Shown here piece after piece: positions 1 to 7,859 of a stretch of DNA of 64,000 bases (within the stretch, counting starts at the first letter, position 1; each line of letters starts with the position of its first letter). The DNA comes from Commensalibacter communis (GTDB lineage: Bacteria > Pseudomonadota > Alphaproteobacteria > Acetobacterales > Acetobacteraceae): positions 958,167-1,022,166 of the forward strand of contig NZ_CAMXCM010000001.1 of assembly GCF_947179015.1 (NCBI RefSeq). The letters run 5' to 3'. The position numbers and the translations under genes are program-made. The notes under the pieces are model-generated. The model was not told the origin of the DNA, searched no databases, and saw only the letters and a program-made list of their open reading frames with translations.

Positions 1-225
1 AGCATCAGTATCTTCTTGTGTAGGAGGATATAAAAATCCACCTGACATCATATCATGCCCACGAGGTTCGAAACATAAGCCTGTTCTAATCCAGTCAAAA
101 CGATTTAGAAAATCTTGTCGACGTTCGCTCATATTTTTCCCTTTTAATAAGGGCGCGCCACCCGCAACCAATCGCACAGGATTTCCAGCGGTATGTCCAT
201 CTACACAAAAAAAAGTATGCTGCAT
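1..225 (-). CDS. lhpA: 4-hydroxyproline 2-epimerase, N-terminal part (cut by window edge)
   Basis: The first 75 residues of a proline racemase-family protein read from the ATG at 225 off the left edge. The family inverts C2 of trans-4-hydroxy-L-proline to give cis-4-hydroxy-D-proline, the first step of hydroxyproline use. Visible motifs are the family N-terminus (CVDGHTAGNPVRLV, residues 7-20) and EPRGHDMMSGGFLYPP, which is typical of hydroxyproline epimerases. The catalytic cysteines lie beyond the edge and cannot be checked. It lies 79 bp downstream of the DHDPS-type deaminase on the same strand, so the two are probably co-transcribed from the divergent promoter near 1300. The neighbouring pathway genes favour hydroxyproline epimerase over proline racemase. 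Confidence 0.85.
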   Translation of the reverse strand, partial: MQHTFFCVDGHTAGNPVRLVAGGAPLLKGKNMSERRQDFLNRFDWIRTGLCFEPRGHDMMSGGFLYPPTQEDTDA

Positions 226-304
226 GTTATTATTTTTCAATTCAAGTAAGGGAACAGAATATAAGCATCATCTGGGGCGAATTTTACCCCAGAGTTATAT
301 AGAC

Positions 305-1210
305 CTAAGCCGCAGTCGATAACAAAGTTGGACGTGTTTTCGCTGCTTGTTCTACCATATCAATGATTTCTTTACGACGAGCGCCTTCTAATACATAACG
401 TGGTTTACGGACACGTTCATTACCACGACCCATAATTTGTTCAGCAAGCTTAATACATTGAACCAAATCATGTTCTGCATCCAGATGTAACAAAGGCATA
501 AACCAACGATAAATTGCCAATGCAGTTTTTAAATCACCTTTTTCTAAAGCAGCTACCAAAGCAACTGATTCTTGAGGAAATGCACTGGTTAAACCAGAAA
601 TCCAGCCTTTTGCGCCTAATAATAACCCTTCGTAAGCCACATCATCCAACCCTGCCATCATTAAATAACGATCGCCAAAGGCATTATATAAATCTGTGTA
701 ACGTTTTGTATCAGGAGAGCTCTCTTTAACTGCAACAATATTTTTCACTTCAGTCAATTGTGACAAAACATTCGCACCGATATTCACGCGATATGCGTTG
801 GGATTGTTATAAAGCATTAATGGTAAATCTGTTGCTGCAGCAATGTCTTTGAAATGTGCAACCAATTCGTTTTCTTTAGGCACATATACCATTGCTGGTA
901 AAACCATCAAACAATCTGCACCGATTCGAGTAGCTTCTTTGGCAAATTTAACGCCACGGCCTGTCGTCATTTCAGAGATTCCCACAATAATAGGAACGCG
1001 TTTATTCACGACTTCACATGCTGCTTCTAAAACGCGAATCTTTTCTTCTGGTTCCAAAGAGTTATTTTCACCACAAGTACCCATGACGACCAACCCGTGA
1101 ACGCCGTCTTTGATCAGTGCATCTAATACATCTTGAGTCGCTTTGATATCAATAGAAAGATCAGGAGCAAACTGTGTTGTTGCTGCTGGGAAAACGCCGG
1201 TCCATTTCAT
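305..1210 (-). CDS. DHDPS-family lyase, probable pyrroline-4-hydroxy-2-carboxylate deaminase
   Basis: A 301-residue member of the dihydrodipicolinate synthase/N-acetylneuraminate lyase superfamily (class I aldolase-type TIM barrel). The Schiff-base lysine is K162 (VAVKESS) and the supporting tyrosine is Y134 (LYNNPNAYR). The carboxylate-binding loop reads GTCGENNSL at 44-52. True DapA proteins carry GTTGE at this loop. The protein sits among hydroxyproline genes, and HypD/LhpC deaminases of this fold convert 1-pyrroline-4-hydroxy-2-carboxylate into 2-oxoglutarate semialdehyde plus ammonia. That role is therefore inferred from context. A different 2-keto-acid aldolase or dehydratase is possible from sequence alone. 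It is the first gene of the leftward transcript. Confidence 0.8.
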   Translation of the reverse strand: MKWTGVFPAATTQFAPDLSIDIKATQDVLDALIKDGVHGLVVMGTCGENNSLEPEEKIRVLEAACEVVNKRVPIIVGISEMTTGRGVKFAKEATRIGADCLMVLPAMVYVPKENELVAHFKDIAAATDLPLMLYNNPNAYRVNIGANVLSQLTEVKNIVAVKESSPDTKRYTDLYNAFGDRYLMMAGLDDVAYEGLLLGAKGWISGLTSAFPQESVALVAALEKGDLKTALAIYRWFMPLLHLDAEHDLVQCIKLAEQIMGRGNERVRKPRYVLEGARRKEIIDMVEQAAKTRPTLLSTAA

Positions 1211-1290
1211 TGTGTATTTCCTTGTTCGATTTAAATGAAATTCTCTTCAGAATGTTACTTGTATTTTTTCACAAACAGGTTGTAATCTAA

Positions 1291-1325
1291 TACATATTGT
1301 ATATCGTATACGAAATACGAATATA
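1291..1325. promoter_or_regulatory. Divergent promoter/operator of the hydroxyproline genes
   Basis: The 151-bp gap between the leftward deaminase gene and the rightward oxidase gene holds a run of TTGTATA-like half-sites. ATATTGTATA lies at about 1295-1304, followed by the perfect 10-bp palindrome TCGTATACGA at 1304-1313. The sequence resembles the palindrome next to the GntR-type regulator gene (5995-6012). I infer that it is the operator through which that regulator controls both directions. No clear -35/-10 pair was assigned. Confidence 0.5.
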
Positions 1326-1361
1326 TTTGTATATAAAATTTTTGTGAGAAGCGAAAAAATT

Positions 1362-2606
1362 ATGGCCAATATGCAAAATAACGAAATGGTAATTATTGGC
1401 GGCGGTATTATCGGCTTGCTCAGTGCAATTCATTTGCAACGTGCTGGTTTGACCGTCACGATCATCCAAGATCAGCAATTTCCAGCCTCTTATGGGAATG
1501 CTGGACATATCGCTATTGAACAAGTTATGCCATTGGCGAATCGTGAAAATGCCCTCACTGGATATAAAAGACTTTTTTGTATGGAGGGTGCATTGGATAT
1601 TGGTTGGCAATATCCACATAAATGGCTTCCTTGGTTTGCAAACTATTTAAAAGCCAGTTTTTCAGAAAAACAAGTTAATGAAGGTAAAGAATCGATCAAA
1701 TCTCTTTTGAATCATTCTGTTGCATCATGGGAAAGATTAGTCAATTTGATTAACCAACCCGATTTGTTGATGATTGATGGCCATTATGTGATTTACCATA
1801 ACAAGGATAAAGGGAAACAAGGCTGTAATAATTGGCAAAACGCTGATATCGGTACAGCCAGCGTTCATTCTATGGACAAACAAACCTTAGAACGAATCAG
1901 CCAACAACTCAGCACCCAACCTGTGAATGGTCTTTGTTTTGATAAAACAGGACAAATCAAAAATGTATCAACATTGTTAGAGGTTTGTAAGAATCATTTC
2001 ATTGAACATGGTGGGATATTTAAATATGAGCATGTCACCTCCATTCAACCTGATAATGGACAGACTAAAATTACATTCGGTAACAATATTGCTATCACAA
2101 ATCAAAACGTTTTGATTTGTGCTGGAGCAAGGTCTGGCGAATTATTAAAAAATATGGGGGAATATTTTCCTGTCATTGCCGAGCGCGGTTATCATATTGA
2201 ATGGGAGCATGACGGCTCTTATGATTTACCACCACTGGTTTTTGAAGATCATTCCTTTATTGTCACGCGGTTTGAAAACCGTTTACGTTTAGCATCTTTT
2301 GTTGAATTTACTCAATTCAGCGCCAAGCCAGATGAACGTAAATGGGGAAAATTAGAAGAATATGCCAATAAATTTGGGTTTTCAAGAAAATCAGAATTTA
2401 AACGGTGGGTTGGATCACGCCCGACTTTACCAGACTATCGACCTATCATTGGAAAAAGTAAGAAAAATCCTGGTTTATTTTTTGCCTTTGGTCATCAACA
2501 TCTTGGACTAACGCTGGCTGCCATTACTGGCGAGATCATTACCGATCTAGTCATGGGTAAACAACCATCAGTCTCAATATCCGCTTTTCGACCTGATCGA
2601 TTTTAA
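1362..2606 (+). CDS. FAD-dependent D-hydroxyproline oxidase/dehydrogenase (DadA-like)
   Basis: A 414-residue D-amino-acid dehydrogenase-type flavoprotein. The Rossmann FAD motif VIIGGGIIGLLSAIHL is at 10-25, and the C-terminal FAD-binding block GSRPTLPDYRPIIGKS is followed by FAFGHQHLGLT. In context it should oxidise cis-4-hydroxy-D-proline to 1-pyrroline-4-hydroxy-2-carboxylate and pass electrons to the respiratory chain or oxygen. An in-frame GTG at 1344 would add six residues. I prefer ATG 1362 because GAGAAG lies about 10 bp before it and the flavin motif then starts at residue 10 as is usual. It is first in the rightward operon, 30 bp ahead of the dehydrogenase gene. Confidence 0.8.
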   Translation: MANMQNNEMVIIGGGIIGLLSAIHLQRAGLTVTIIQDQQFPASYGNAGHIAIEQVMPLANRENALTGYKRLFCMEGALDIGWQYPHKWLPWFANYLKASFSEKQVNEGKESIKSLLNHSVASWERLVNLINQPDLLMIDGHYVIYHNKDKGKQGCNNWQNADIGTASVHSMDKQTLERISQQLSTQPVNGLCFDKTGQIKNVSTLLEVCKNHFIEHGGIFKYEHVTSIQPDNGQTKITFGNNIAITNQNVLICAGARSGELLKNMGEYFPVIAERGYHIEWEHDGSYDLPPLVFEDHSFIVTRFENRLRLASFVEFTQFSAKPDERKWGKLEEYANKFGFSRKSEFKRWVGSRPTLPDYRPIIGKSKKNPGLFFAFGHQHLGLTLAAITGEIITDLVMGKQPSVSISAFRPDRF

Positions 2607-2636
2607 TGTTCATCACCCTTTAGGAGAAATTATTTA

Positions 2637-4214
2637 ATGCATATTACTGGAAATCTTTTGATTGCTGGACAAGCTGTTCAAACTTCAAAAACATACAAAG
2701 CAATTAATCCTGTAACCAATCAAGAATTAGATACTGAATTTTATTGTGCAGATCAGGAAAATATAGATCAAGCATGTAAAGCGGCTTTTGAAGCTTTCGA
2801 TCATTATCGCTCTTTACCTTTGGAAAAACGCGCACAATTTTTGGATAATATTGCTGATAATATTGAAGCATTGGGGGATGTGTTAACCAATCAAACACGC
2901 CTTGAAACAGGCCTTCCAGAAGCTCGCGTCAAAGGCGAAACGGGTCGTACCGTCAATCAATTACGTTTATTTTCCAGTGTCGTCCGTCAAGGAGATTGGA
3001 TGGATTTACGTTTTGATCCTGCTTTACCAGACCGTGCGCCATTGCCTCGTCCTGACTTACGTCAAATTCGGATTGCGGTTGGCCCCGTTGCTGTATTTGG
3101 TGCCAGCAATTTTCCTCTTGCCTTTTCAGTGGCCGGTGGTGATACTGCCTCTGCACTGGCTGCGGGTTGCCCTGTTGTGGTGAAAGCTCACCCCTCTCAT
3201 CCAGGAACCAGCGAGTTAATTGGTCAAGCTATTGCCAAAGCCGTTAAAGATTGTGGCTTGCCAAATGGAGTTTTCTCATTAATCGGTGGAACAAGTAACG
3301 ATGTTGGCGAAGCATTAGTAAAAAACCCTTATATTTGTGCCGTTGGGTTCACAGGGTCAATGGGTGGTGGCACAGCATTAATGCGCTTTGCTGCTGAACG
3401 TTCAGTTCCTATTCCTGTTTTTGCCGAAATGGGAAGTATTAATCCAGTCTACTTGTTTGACCATGCATTACAAAATCGTGCTGAATCTATTGCCAAAGGA
3501 TTTATTGGTTCTTTGAGCATGAGTGCAGGACAACTTTGCACCAATCCAGGATTAATCATTGCTAAATCAGGTGCGGCGTTGGATAGTTTTTTAACCAATG
3601 TTCAAAAAGAGCTTGCTCAAACCCCGACCTCTACAATGCTCAGCCCTTCTATTCATCAAGCGTTTTTAGAAGGCATACAACGATTAACAACGACCACAAA
3701 TGTTAATTTGATTGGTCAAGGTCAAGACAATTCTTCACCTAATCAATGTCAAAGCATCGTTTGTCAAACGGACGCTCAAACCTTTATCAAAACACCTTTT
3801 TTATCAGAGGAGATATTCGGTGCTGCTGCTTTGATTGTGACGTATGACACGATCGACGAGCTTCATCAAATTACAGAGAATTTACAAGGTCAGCTCACAG
3901 TAACTTTACATATAGATCAAGAAGATATTCAAACAGCGCATGCTTTCTTACCCATTATGGAACGTAAAGCAGGTCGTATTTTAGTCAATGGATGGCCAAC
4001 GGGTGTAGAAGTCTCTTCAACAATGGTTCATGGTGGCCCCTTTCCAGCAACCAGCGACAGCCGTATGACCTCTGTTGGCACCGCTGCAATTGAACGTTTT
4101 CTGCGCCCTGTTTGTTACCAAAACTTCCCCTCCTCCTTATTACCTACGCCACTACAAGATTCTTCGATCTCTGAATTTAATCATCGTATCGATGGCAAAT
4201 ACGTCAAGAAATAA
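2637..4214 (+). CDS. 2-oxoglutarate semialdehyde (2,5-dioxovalerate) dehydrogenase
   Basis: A 525-residue aldehyde dehydrogenase of the long, NADP-type branch that includes 2-oxoglutarate semialdehyde dehydrogenases. The catalytic cysteine is C301 in SAGQLCTNPG, and the general-base glutamate lies in FAEMGSINP. The cofactor region shows GPVAVFGASNFPLAFS. A C-terminal HGGPFPATSDSR block is characteristic of this branch. It would turn the semialdehyde made by the deaminase into 2-oxoglutarate, which enters the TCA cycle. The start is fixed by AGGAG nine bases before ATG 2637. The permease gene follows after 67 bp on the same strand. Confidence 0.85.
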   Translation: MHITGNLLIAGQAVQTSKTYKAINPVTNQELDTEFYCADQENIDQACKAAFEAFDHYRSLPLEKRAQFLDNIADNIEALGDVLTNQTRLETGLPEARVKGETGRTVNQLRLFSSVVRQGDWMDLRFDPALPDRAPLPRPDLRQIRIAVGPVAVFGASNFPLAFSVAGGDTASALAAGCPVVVKAHPSHPGTSELIGQAIAKAVKDCGLPNGVFSLIGGTSNDVGEALVKNPYICAVGFTGSMGGGTALMRFAAERSVPIPVFAEMGSINPVYLFDHALQNRAESIAKGFIGSLSMSAGQLCTNPGLIIAKSGAALDSFLTNVQKELAQTPTSTMLSPSIHQAFLEGIQRLTTTTNVNLIGQGQDNSSPNQCQSIVCQTDAQTFIKTPFLSEEIFGAAALIVTYDTIDELHQITENLQGQLTVTLHIDQEDIQTAHAFLPIMERKAGRILVNGWPTGVEVSSTMVHGGPFPATSDSRMTSVGTAAIERFLRPVCYQNFPSSLLPTPLQDSSISEFNHRIDGKYVKK

Positions 4215-4281
4215 TCTCAAAAAGCCAAGGACATTACGGAAATATAGGAAAATCTATGATATAAGCTAAAGGAAATGCAAT

Positions 4282-5892
4282 ATGAATAAGCATTCTAAAC
4301 ATTTTAAAAAATCACTATCGCTACTTGACCTTATGATGATTGGGTTGGGATCTATTTTCGGCTCTGGATGGTTATTAGCCGCATCCCATGTCTCCACGAT
4401 TGCTGGCCCAGCTGGTATCTTATCTTGGGTTATTGGAGGGTTTGCGGTTTTGCTACTTGGGTTTATTTTTTGTGAACTTGGTGCAGCCCTACCCCATGCT
4501 GGCGGTGTTGTAAGCTATCCTGCTTATTCGCATGGATCCGTTGTTGGATTTTTAACGGGATTAATTACGATCATTGCATATTCCAGCTTAATTTCAATCG
4601 AAGCGATTGCTGCGCGACAATATGCGTCTGCATGGTTTCCATTTTTAAGTGCAAATAGTGCTGGCGATGCCACGTTGATTGGTTGGATTATTCAAGCTGT
4701 ATTACTAGCAGGCATGTTTTATTTAAATTTGGTCGGCGTAAAAACTTTTGCCAAAGTCAATAATATTCTCAGTGTATTTAAGTTCATCGTCCCAACTTTG
4801 ATTATTGTTTGCTTGCTCTATTTCTCTAGCTCTGCCAATTTTACCAGCGCTGGATTTGCACCTTTTGGCAGCAAAGGAATAGAAGAAGCGATTTCAACGG
4901 GTGGTGTTATTTTTGCTTATCTTGGATTAACGCCCATCGTTGCAGCAGCTGCTGAAGTGAAAAACCCACAACGTAGCATCCCTTATGCTTTGGTAGGGTG
5001 TATCGTATTATCCACGATTATTTATGTTTTGCTTCAAGCGTCTTTCATCGGCAGTATCCCAAGCAGTTATATCAATCATGGATGGGGATCAATCAGCAGC
5101 TCTTTCGTATTACCATTCCACGATATTGCTTTGATCTTAGGGATTGGCTGGTTGGCTAAACTGGTGGTTGTTGACGCGATCATCTCACCAAGCGGCACTG
5201 GCAATATTTATATGAATACAACCTCCAGAGTTATTTTTGCATGGGCAAAAGATGGGTCTTTTTTCAGTAAATTCGCTCATGTTGATGAAAAATCTGGGGT
5301 TCCAACACCAGCATTATGGTTAACATTTGCTTTATCTATATTTTGGACTTTGCCCTTTCCATCTTGGAAAGCACTGATTGGGGTTGTGTCTTCTGCATTA
5401 ATGCTCAGCTATGCGCTTGCTCCCATTTCCGCTGCATCATTGCGTAAAACTTCTGCACAAATCGAACGTCCTTTTTACCTAAAAGGAATGGGTATTTTAT
5501 CTCCGATTGCTTTTGTGATTGCATCATTAATTGTATATTGGTCAGGTTGGCAAACCGTTTCTTGGTTGTTGGGTTCTCAAATCCTATTGGGATGTGTTTA
5601 TGTCATTTCTAAAATGATTGCAAAAGATCGAACAATCTATACGAATTTGAAATCAGGTGCTTGGTTGATGATCTATTACTCGGGGATGATAATGGTTTCT
5701 GCCATGGGAGATTTCGGTGGATGGGAATTATTGTCTCATGCCGAAGGATTAAGCACGGTCACAATTATGGCATTAATTTCATACTTTATCGGGGTGAATA
5801 CTGGCTTGAGCCCCGTCACTCATCAATTAGAGGATCATTCGTTAATCATAGATGAATACCCAGAAAAAGAGTTGGTTGAAGCACGAGTTTAA
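4282..5892 (+). CDS. APC-superfamily amino acid permease, probably for hydroxyproline
   Basis: A 536-residue polytopic membrane protein with about 12 hydrophobic segments. The APC signature follows the start: LMMIGLGSIFGSGWLLA at about 16-32, where the GSIFGSG bend binds substrate backbone in this superfamily. Further in is GGVIFAYLGLTPIVAAAAEVKNP, the usual TM6 region. The gene lies inside the hydroxyproline operon, so hydroxyproline or proline uptake is the likely role, inferred from position. It ends 17 bp before a strong hairpin (5909-5944). A Shine-Dalgarno AGGAAA precedes the ATG. Confidence 0.8.
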   Translation: MNKHSKHFKKSLSLLDLMMIGLGSIFGSGWLLAASHVSTIAGPAGILSWVIGGFAVLLLGFIFCELGAALPHAGGVVSYPAYSHGSVVGFLTGLITIIAYSSLISIEAIAARQYASAWFPFLSANSAGDATLIGWIIQAVLLAGMFYLNLVGVKTFAKVNNILSVFKFIVPTLIIVCLLYFSSSANFTSAGFAPFGSKGIEEAISTGGVIFAYLGLTPIVAAAAEVKNPQRSIPYALVGCIVLSTIIYVLLQASFIGSIPSSYINHGWGSISSSFVLPFHDIALILGIGWLAKLVVVDAIISPSGTGNIYMNTTSRVIFAWAKDGSFFSKFAHVDEKSGVPTPALWLTFALSIFWTLPFPSWKALIGVVSSALMLSYALAPISAASLRKTSAQIERPFYLKGMGILSPIAFVIASLIVYWSGWQTVSWLLGSQILLGCVYVISKMIAKDRTIYTNLKSGAWLMIYYSGMIMVSAMGDFGGWELLSHAEGLSTVTIMALISYFIGVNTGLSPVTHQLEDHSLIIDEYPEKELVEARV

Positions 5893-5908
5893 ATTTATTT
5901 TATAATGA

Positions 5909-5944
5909 GTATAAAGTGAAGGTTTGTAAGGATTCACTTTATAC
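5909..5944 (+). terminator. 12-bp hairpin after the permease gene
   Basis: GTATAAAGTGAA (5909-5920) and TTCACTTTATAC (5933-5944) form a perfect 12-bp stem with a 12-base loop. No run of T follows, so it is either a weak terminator, an mRNA-stabilising structure, or a DNA site next to the regulator operator. Confidence 0.5.
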
Positions 5945-5994
5945 AATACATTCTCTATCTCATTGTACAATTTGCTTTAAGAATGGATTTAATG

Positions 5995-6012
5995 TATATT
6001 GTATACAATATA
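5995..6012. promoter_or_regulatory. Perfect 18-bp palindrome, predicted operator of the GntR-type regulator
   Basis: TATATTGTATACAATATA is an uninterrupted palindrome 28 bp before the regulator ATG. It contains TTGTATACAA, the form of site bound by many FCD-subfamily GntR proteins. A shorter perfect palindrome, ATTGTACAAT, lies at 5962-5971. Autoregulation is the likely meaning. A related site lies in the divergent hydroxyproline promoter around 1295-1313. Confidence 0.65.
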
Positions 6013-6040
6013 TTATTTTAAATTGGATTTTATTGTTTAA

Positions 6041-6727
6041 ATGCAAGTCCCTCGCGCGGATATTTCATCACATAAACCAACCATAATCGTGCAATCTATT
6101 GCAGATCAAGTTTATAATTTTGTCAGAAGAAATATCCTTATTGGAGAATTCGCACCTCTATCCCCAATTCGTCAAGATATCATTGCCGCCCAATTAGGGG
6201 TCAGCAAAATTCCCCTACGCGAAGCTTTGGCAAAACTAGAACATGATGGGTTGGTACAATCTAGCCCTAATAAGGGTTTTTTTGTTCGTCCGATTAGTGC
6301 CGCTGAGGCAAGAGAAGTTTTCCTATTACGGTTGAAACTTGAACCTGATGCCACTGTTGAAGGTTCCCTGGCAGCGACCAAAGAAAACCAAGAAGATGCC
6401 AAGCAGGCTTTGCTGGAATTAGAAGCGGTGCAAAGCCAAGTGGGCAATCCAGAGCATGTTCGATATAATCGTAAATTCCATATTGCTTTGATGTCCCCCA
6501 GCATGGGACAAATCACCTATCACATTATTAATCAGATCAGTATCTTGGCTGAACGATATGTAAGATTGCATATTGAACCCTATGGACGAGAAAAACACGC
6601 TATTCAGGCGCATCGAGCATTATTTGAAGCATGGTTAGAAAAAGATACTAAATTAGTGAGAAAACTTGCCAAAGAACATTTGCAAAGCACTTTGCATGAT
6701 TTGGAAGATGAGCTAAAGCATCAATAA
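6041..6727 (+). CDS. GntR-family (FCD subfamily) transcriptional regulator of the hydroxyproline genes
   Basis: A 228-residue repressor-type protein. Residues about 18-82 form the winged helix-turn-helix (ADQVYNFVRRNILIGEF, then QLGVSKIPLREALAKLEHDG, then GFFVRPI). Residues about 88-215 form the all-helical FCD ligand domain, with the histidines expected to bind metal in NRKFHIALM and AHRALFEAW. The ligand is unknown from sequence. A hydroxyproline-pathway intermediate is inferred because all upstream genes belong to that pathway. The ATG at 6041 has no strong ribosome site. The perfect palindrome just upstream suggests that it controls itself. Confidence 0.85.
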   Translation: MQVPRADISSHKPTIIVQSIADQVYNFVRRNILIGEFAPLSPIRQDIIAAQLGVSKIPLREALAKLEHDGLVQSSPNKGFFVRPISAAEAREVFLLRLKLEPDATVEGSLAATKENQEDAKQALLELEAVQSQVGNPEHVRYNRKFHIALMSPSMGQITYHIINQISILAERYVRLHIEPYGREKHAIQAHRALFEAWLEKDTKLVRKLAKEHLQSTLHDLEDELKHQ

Positions 6728-6817
6728 AAAATCAATTTAGTCTCGCATCCCTTTTCTTTTTTCTTTATGATGCTTATTTATATCTTACTAATACTATAAT
6801 CTCAAACAGGAGCAACT

Positions 6818-7804
6818 ATGCCTGACGCAATGATAACCCTTTCTGATTCGTTAACAGAAGGACTGATGGATCGTAACAAAGAACTTTTAATTGTTACCCA
6901 TAACGGTCGTTTCCATATTGATGATGTATTCGCCTTTACGACCTTGGCCATCGCGTTAGACCTTGATAATCGCCCTTTTAAAGTCGAAAGAACTCGAGAT
7001 ACCGACATCATTGAAAAAGCCGATATTGTTTTTGATGTGGGTGGTATTTTCGATGGTAAACGCCGTTTTGATCATCATCAAATTGGCGCACCAGAACGAG
7101 ATATTAAACAAACGCCGAAAGGGATCGAAGGCACCATCCCCTACAGCTCTGCTGGATTAATATGGCGTGCATTTGGATTGGATGTAATACAAAAGCTTGC
7201 TCCTGACCTTGATGATAAATCACGCAAAATAGCGCATAACGTTATCGAAAAAGCGCTTGTTATTCCGATTGATGCCATCGATAATGGAAAAATGCACCCT
7301 GAAAATGGATTGAATTTCTCTTCTATTATTAATGTCTTTAACCCACCATGGGATACAGATGATTCATCAACTCAGTTAGAACGCTTTTTTGAAGCATCAA
7401 AAATTGTTCGCACAGTACTGATCTATCAATTAAATATCGAGTTTGCTCGCCTCAGAGCGATTGGATGTACTGAAGAAGCCTATAAAGAAAGTCCCGATAA
7501 ACGTATTTTAATGCTTCCTCGTTGGATGCCTCATATTTATCCAATTTTTGCGAACGCATGGGGAACTCAATTAGTCATCTATCCTGCTGAAAATGAATGG
7601 CGGATTGGAACAGTGCCTATTCGTATGCATGGAAATGATCGCCGCAAACTATTTCCAGCCAGCTGGGGTGGACTTGAAGGTGAAGCATTAACCGCAGAAA
7701 CAGGTATCCCCGGATCTAAATTCGTTCACAAAGGCTTATTCATAGCAGTTGCAGAAACAAAAGAAGCAGCCATTGCAATGGCTGAGAAAACATTAGGCGG
7801 TTAA
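6818..7804 (+). CDS. MYG1-family protein (DHH-like phosphoesterase/exonuclease)
   Basis: A 328-residue protein of the MYG1 family, conserved from bacteria to human and related to DHH phosphoesterases. Human MYG1 is described as a 3'-5' RNA exonuclease, and the bacterial role is not settled. The N-terminal metal-site signature THNGRFHIDDVFAFTTLAIA is at about 26-45, followed by DVGGIFDGKRRFDHHQ and the C-terminal SWGGLEGEAL and FVHKGLFIAVAETKEAA blocks. AGGAG sits seven bases before ATG 6818. A later ATG at residue 5 or 17 is possible because the usual family start is close to the THNGRFH block. It stands alone between the regulator gene and a bidirectional terminator. Confidence 0.8.
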   Translation: MPDAMITLSDSLTEGLMDRNKELLIVTHNGRFHIDDVFAFTTLAIALDLDNRPFKVERTRDTDIIEKADIVFDVGGIFDGKRRFDHHQIGAPERDIKQTPKGIEGTIPYSSAGLIWRAFGLDVIQKLAPDLDDKSRKIAHNVIEKALVIPIDAIDNGKMHPENGLNFSSIINVFNPPWDTDDSSTQLERFFEASKIVRTVLIYQLNIEFARLRAIGCTEEAYKESPDKRILMLPRWMPHIYPIFANAWGTQLVIYPAENEWRIGTVPIRMHGNDRRKLFPASWGGLEGEALTAETGIPGSKFVHKGLFIAVAETKEAAIAMAEKTLGG

Positions 7805-7818
7805 GCCTTTAACACTTT

Positions 7819-7850
7819 AAAGGCTATTTAGATTTTTCTAAATAGCCTTT
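7819..7850. terminator. Bidirectional rho-independent terminator between MYG1 and gabD
   Basis: AAAGGCTATTTAGA (7819-7832) pairs perfectly with TCTAAATAGCCTTT (7837-7850) around a TTTT loop. A T-rich tract follows on the plus strand and an AAAG/T-rich flank serves the minus strand, so it suits both convergent genes. Confidence 0.85.
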
Positions 7851-7859
7851 TTCTTTGAC

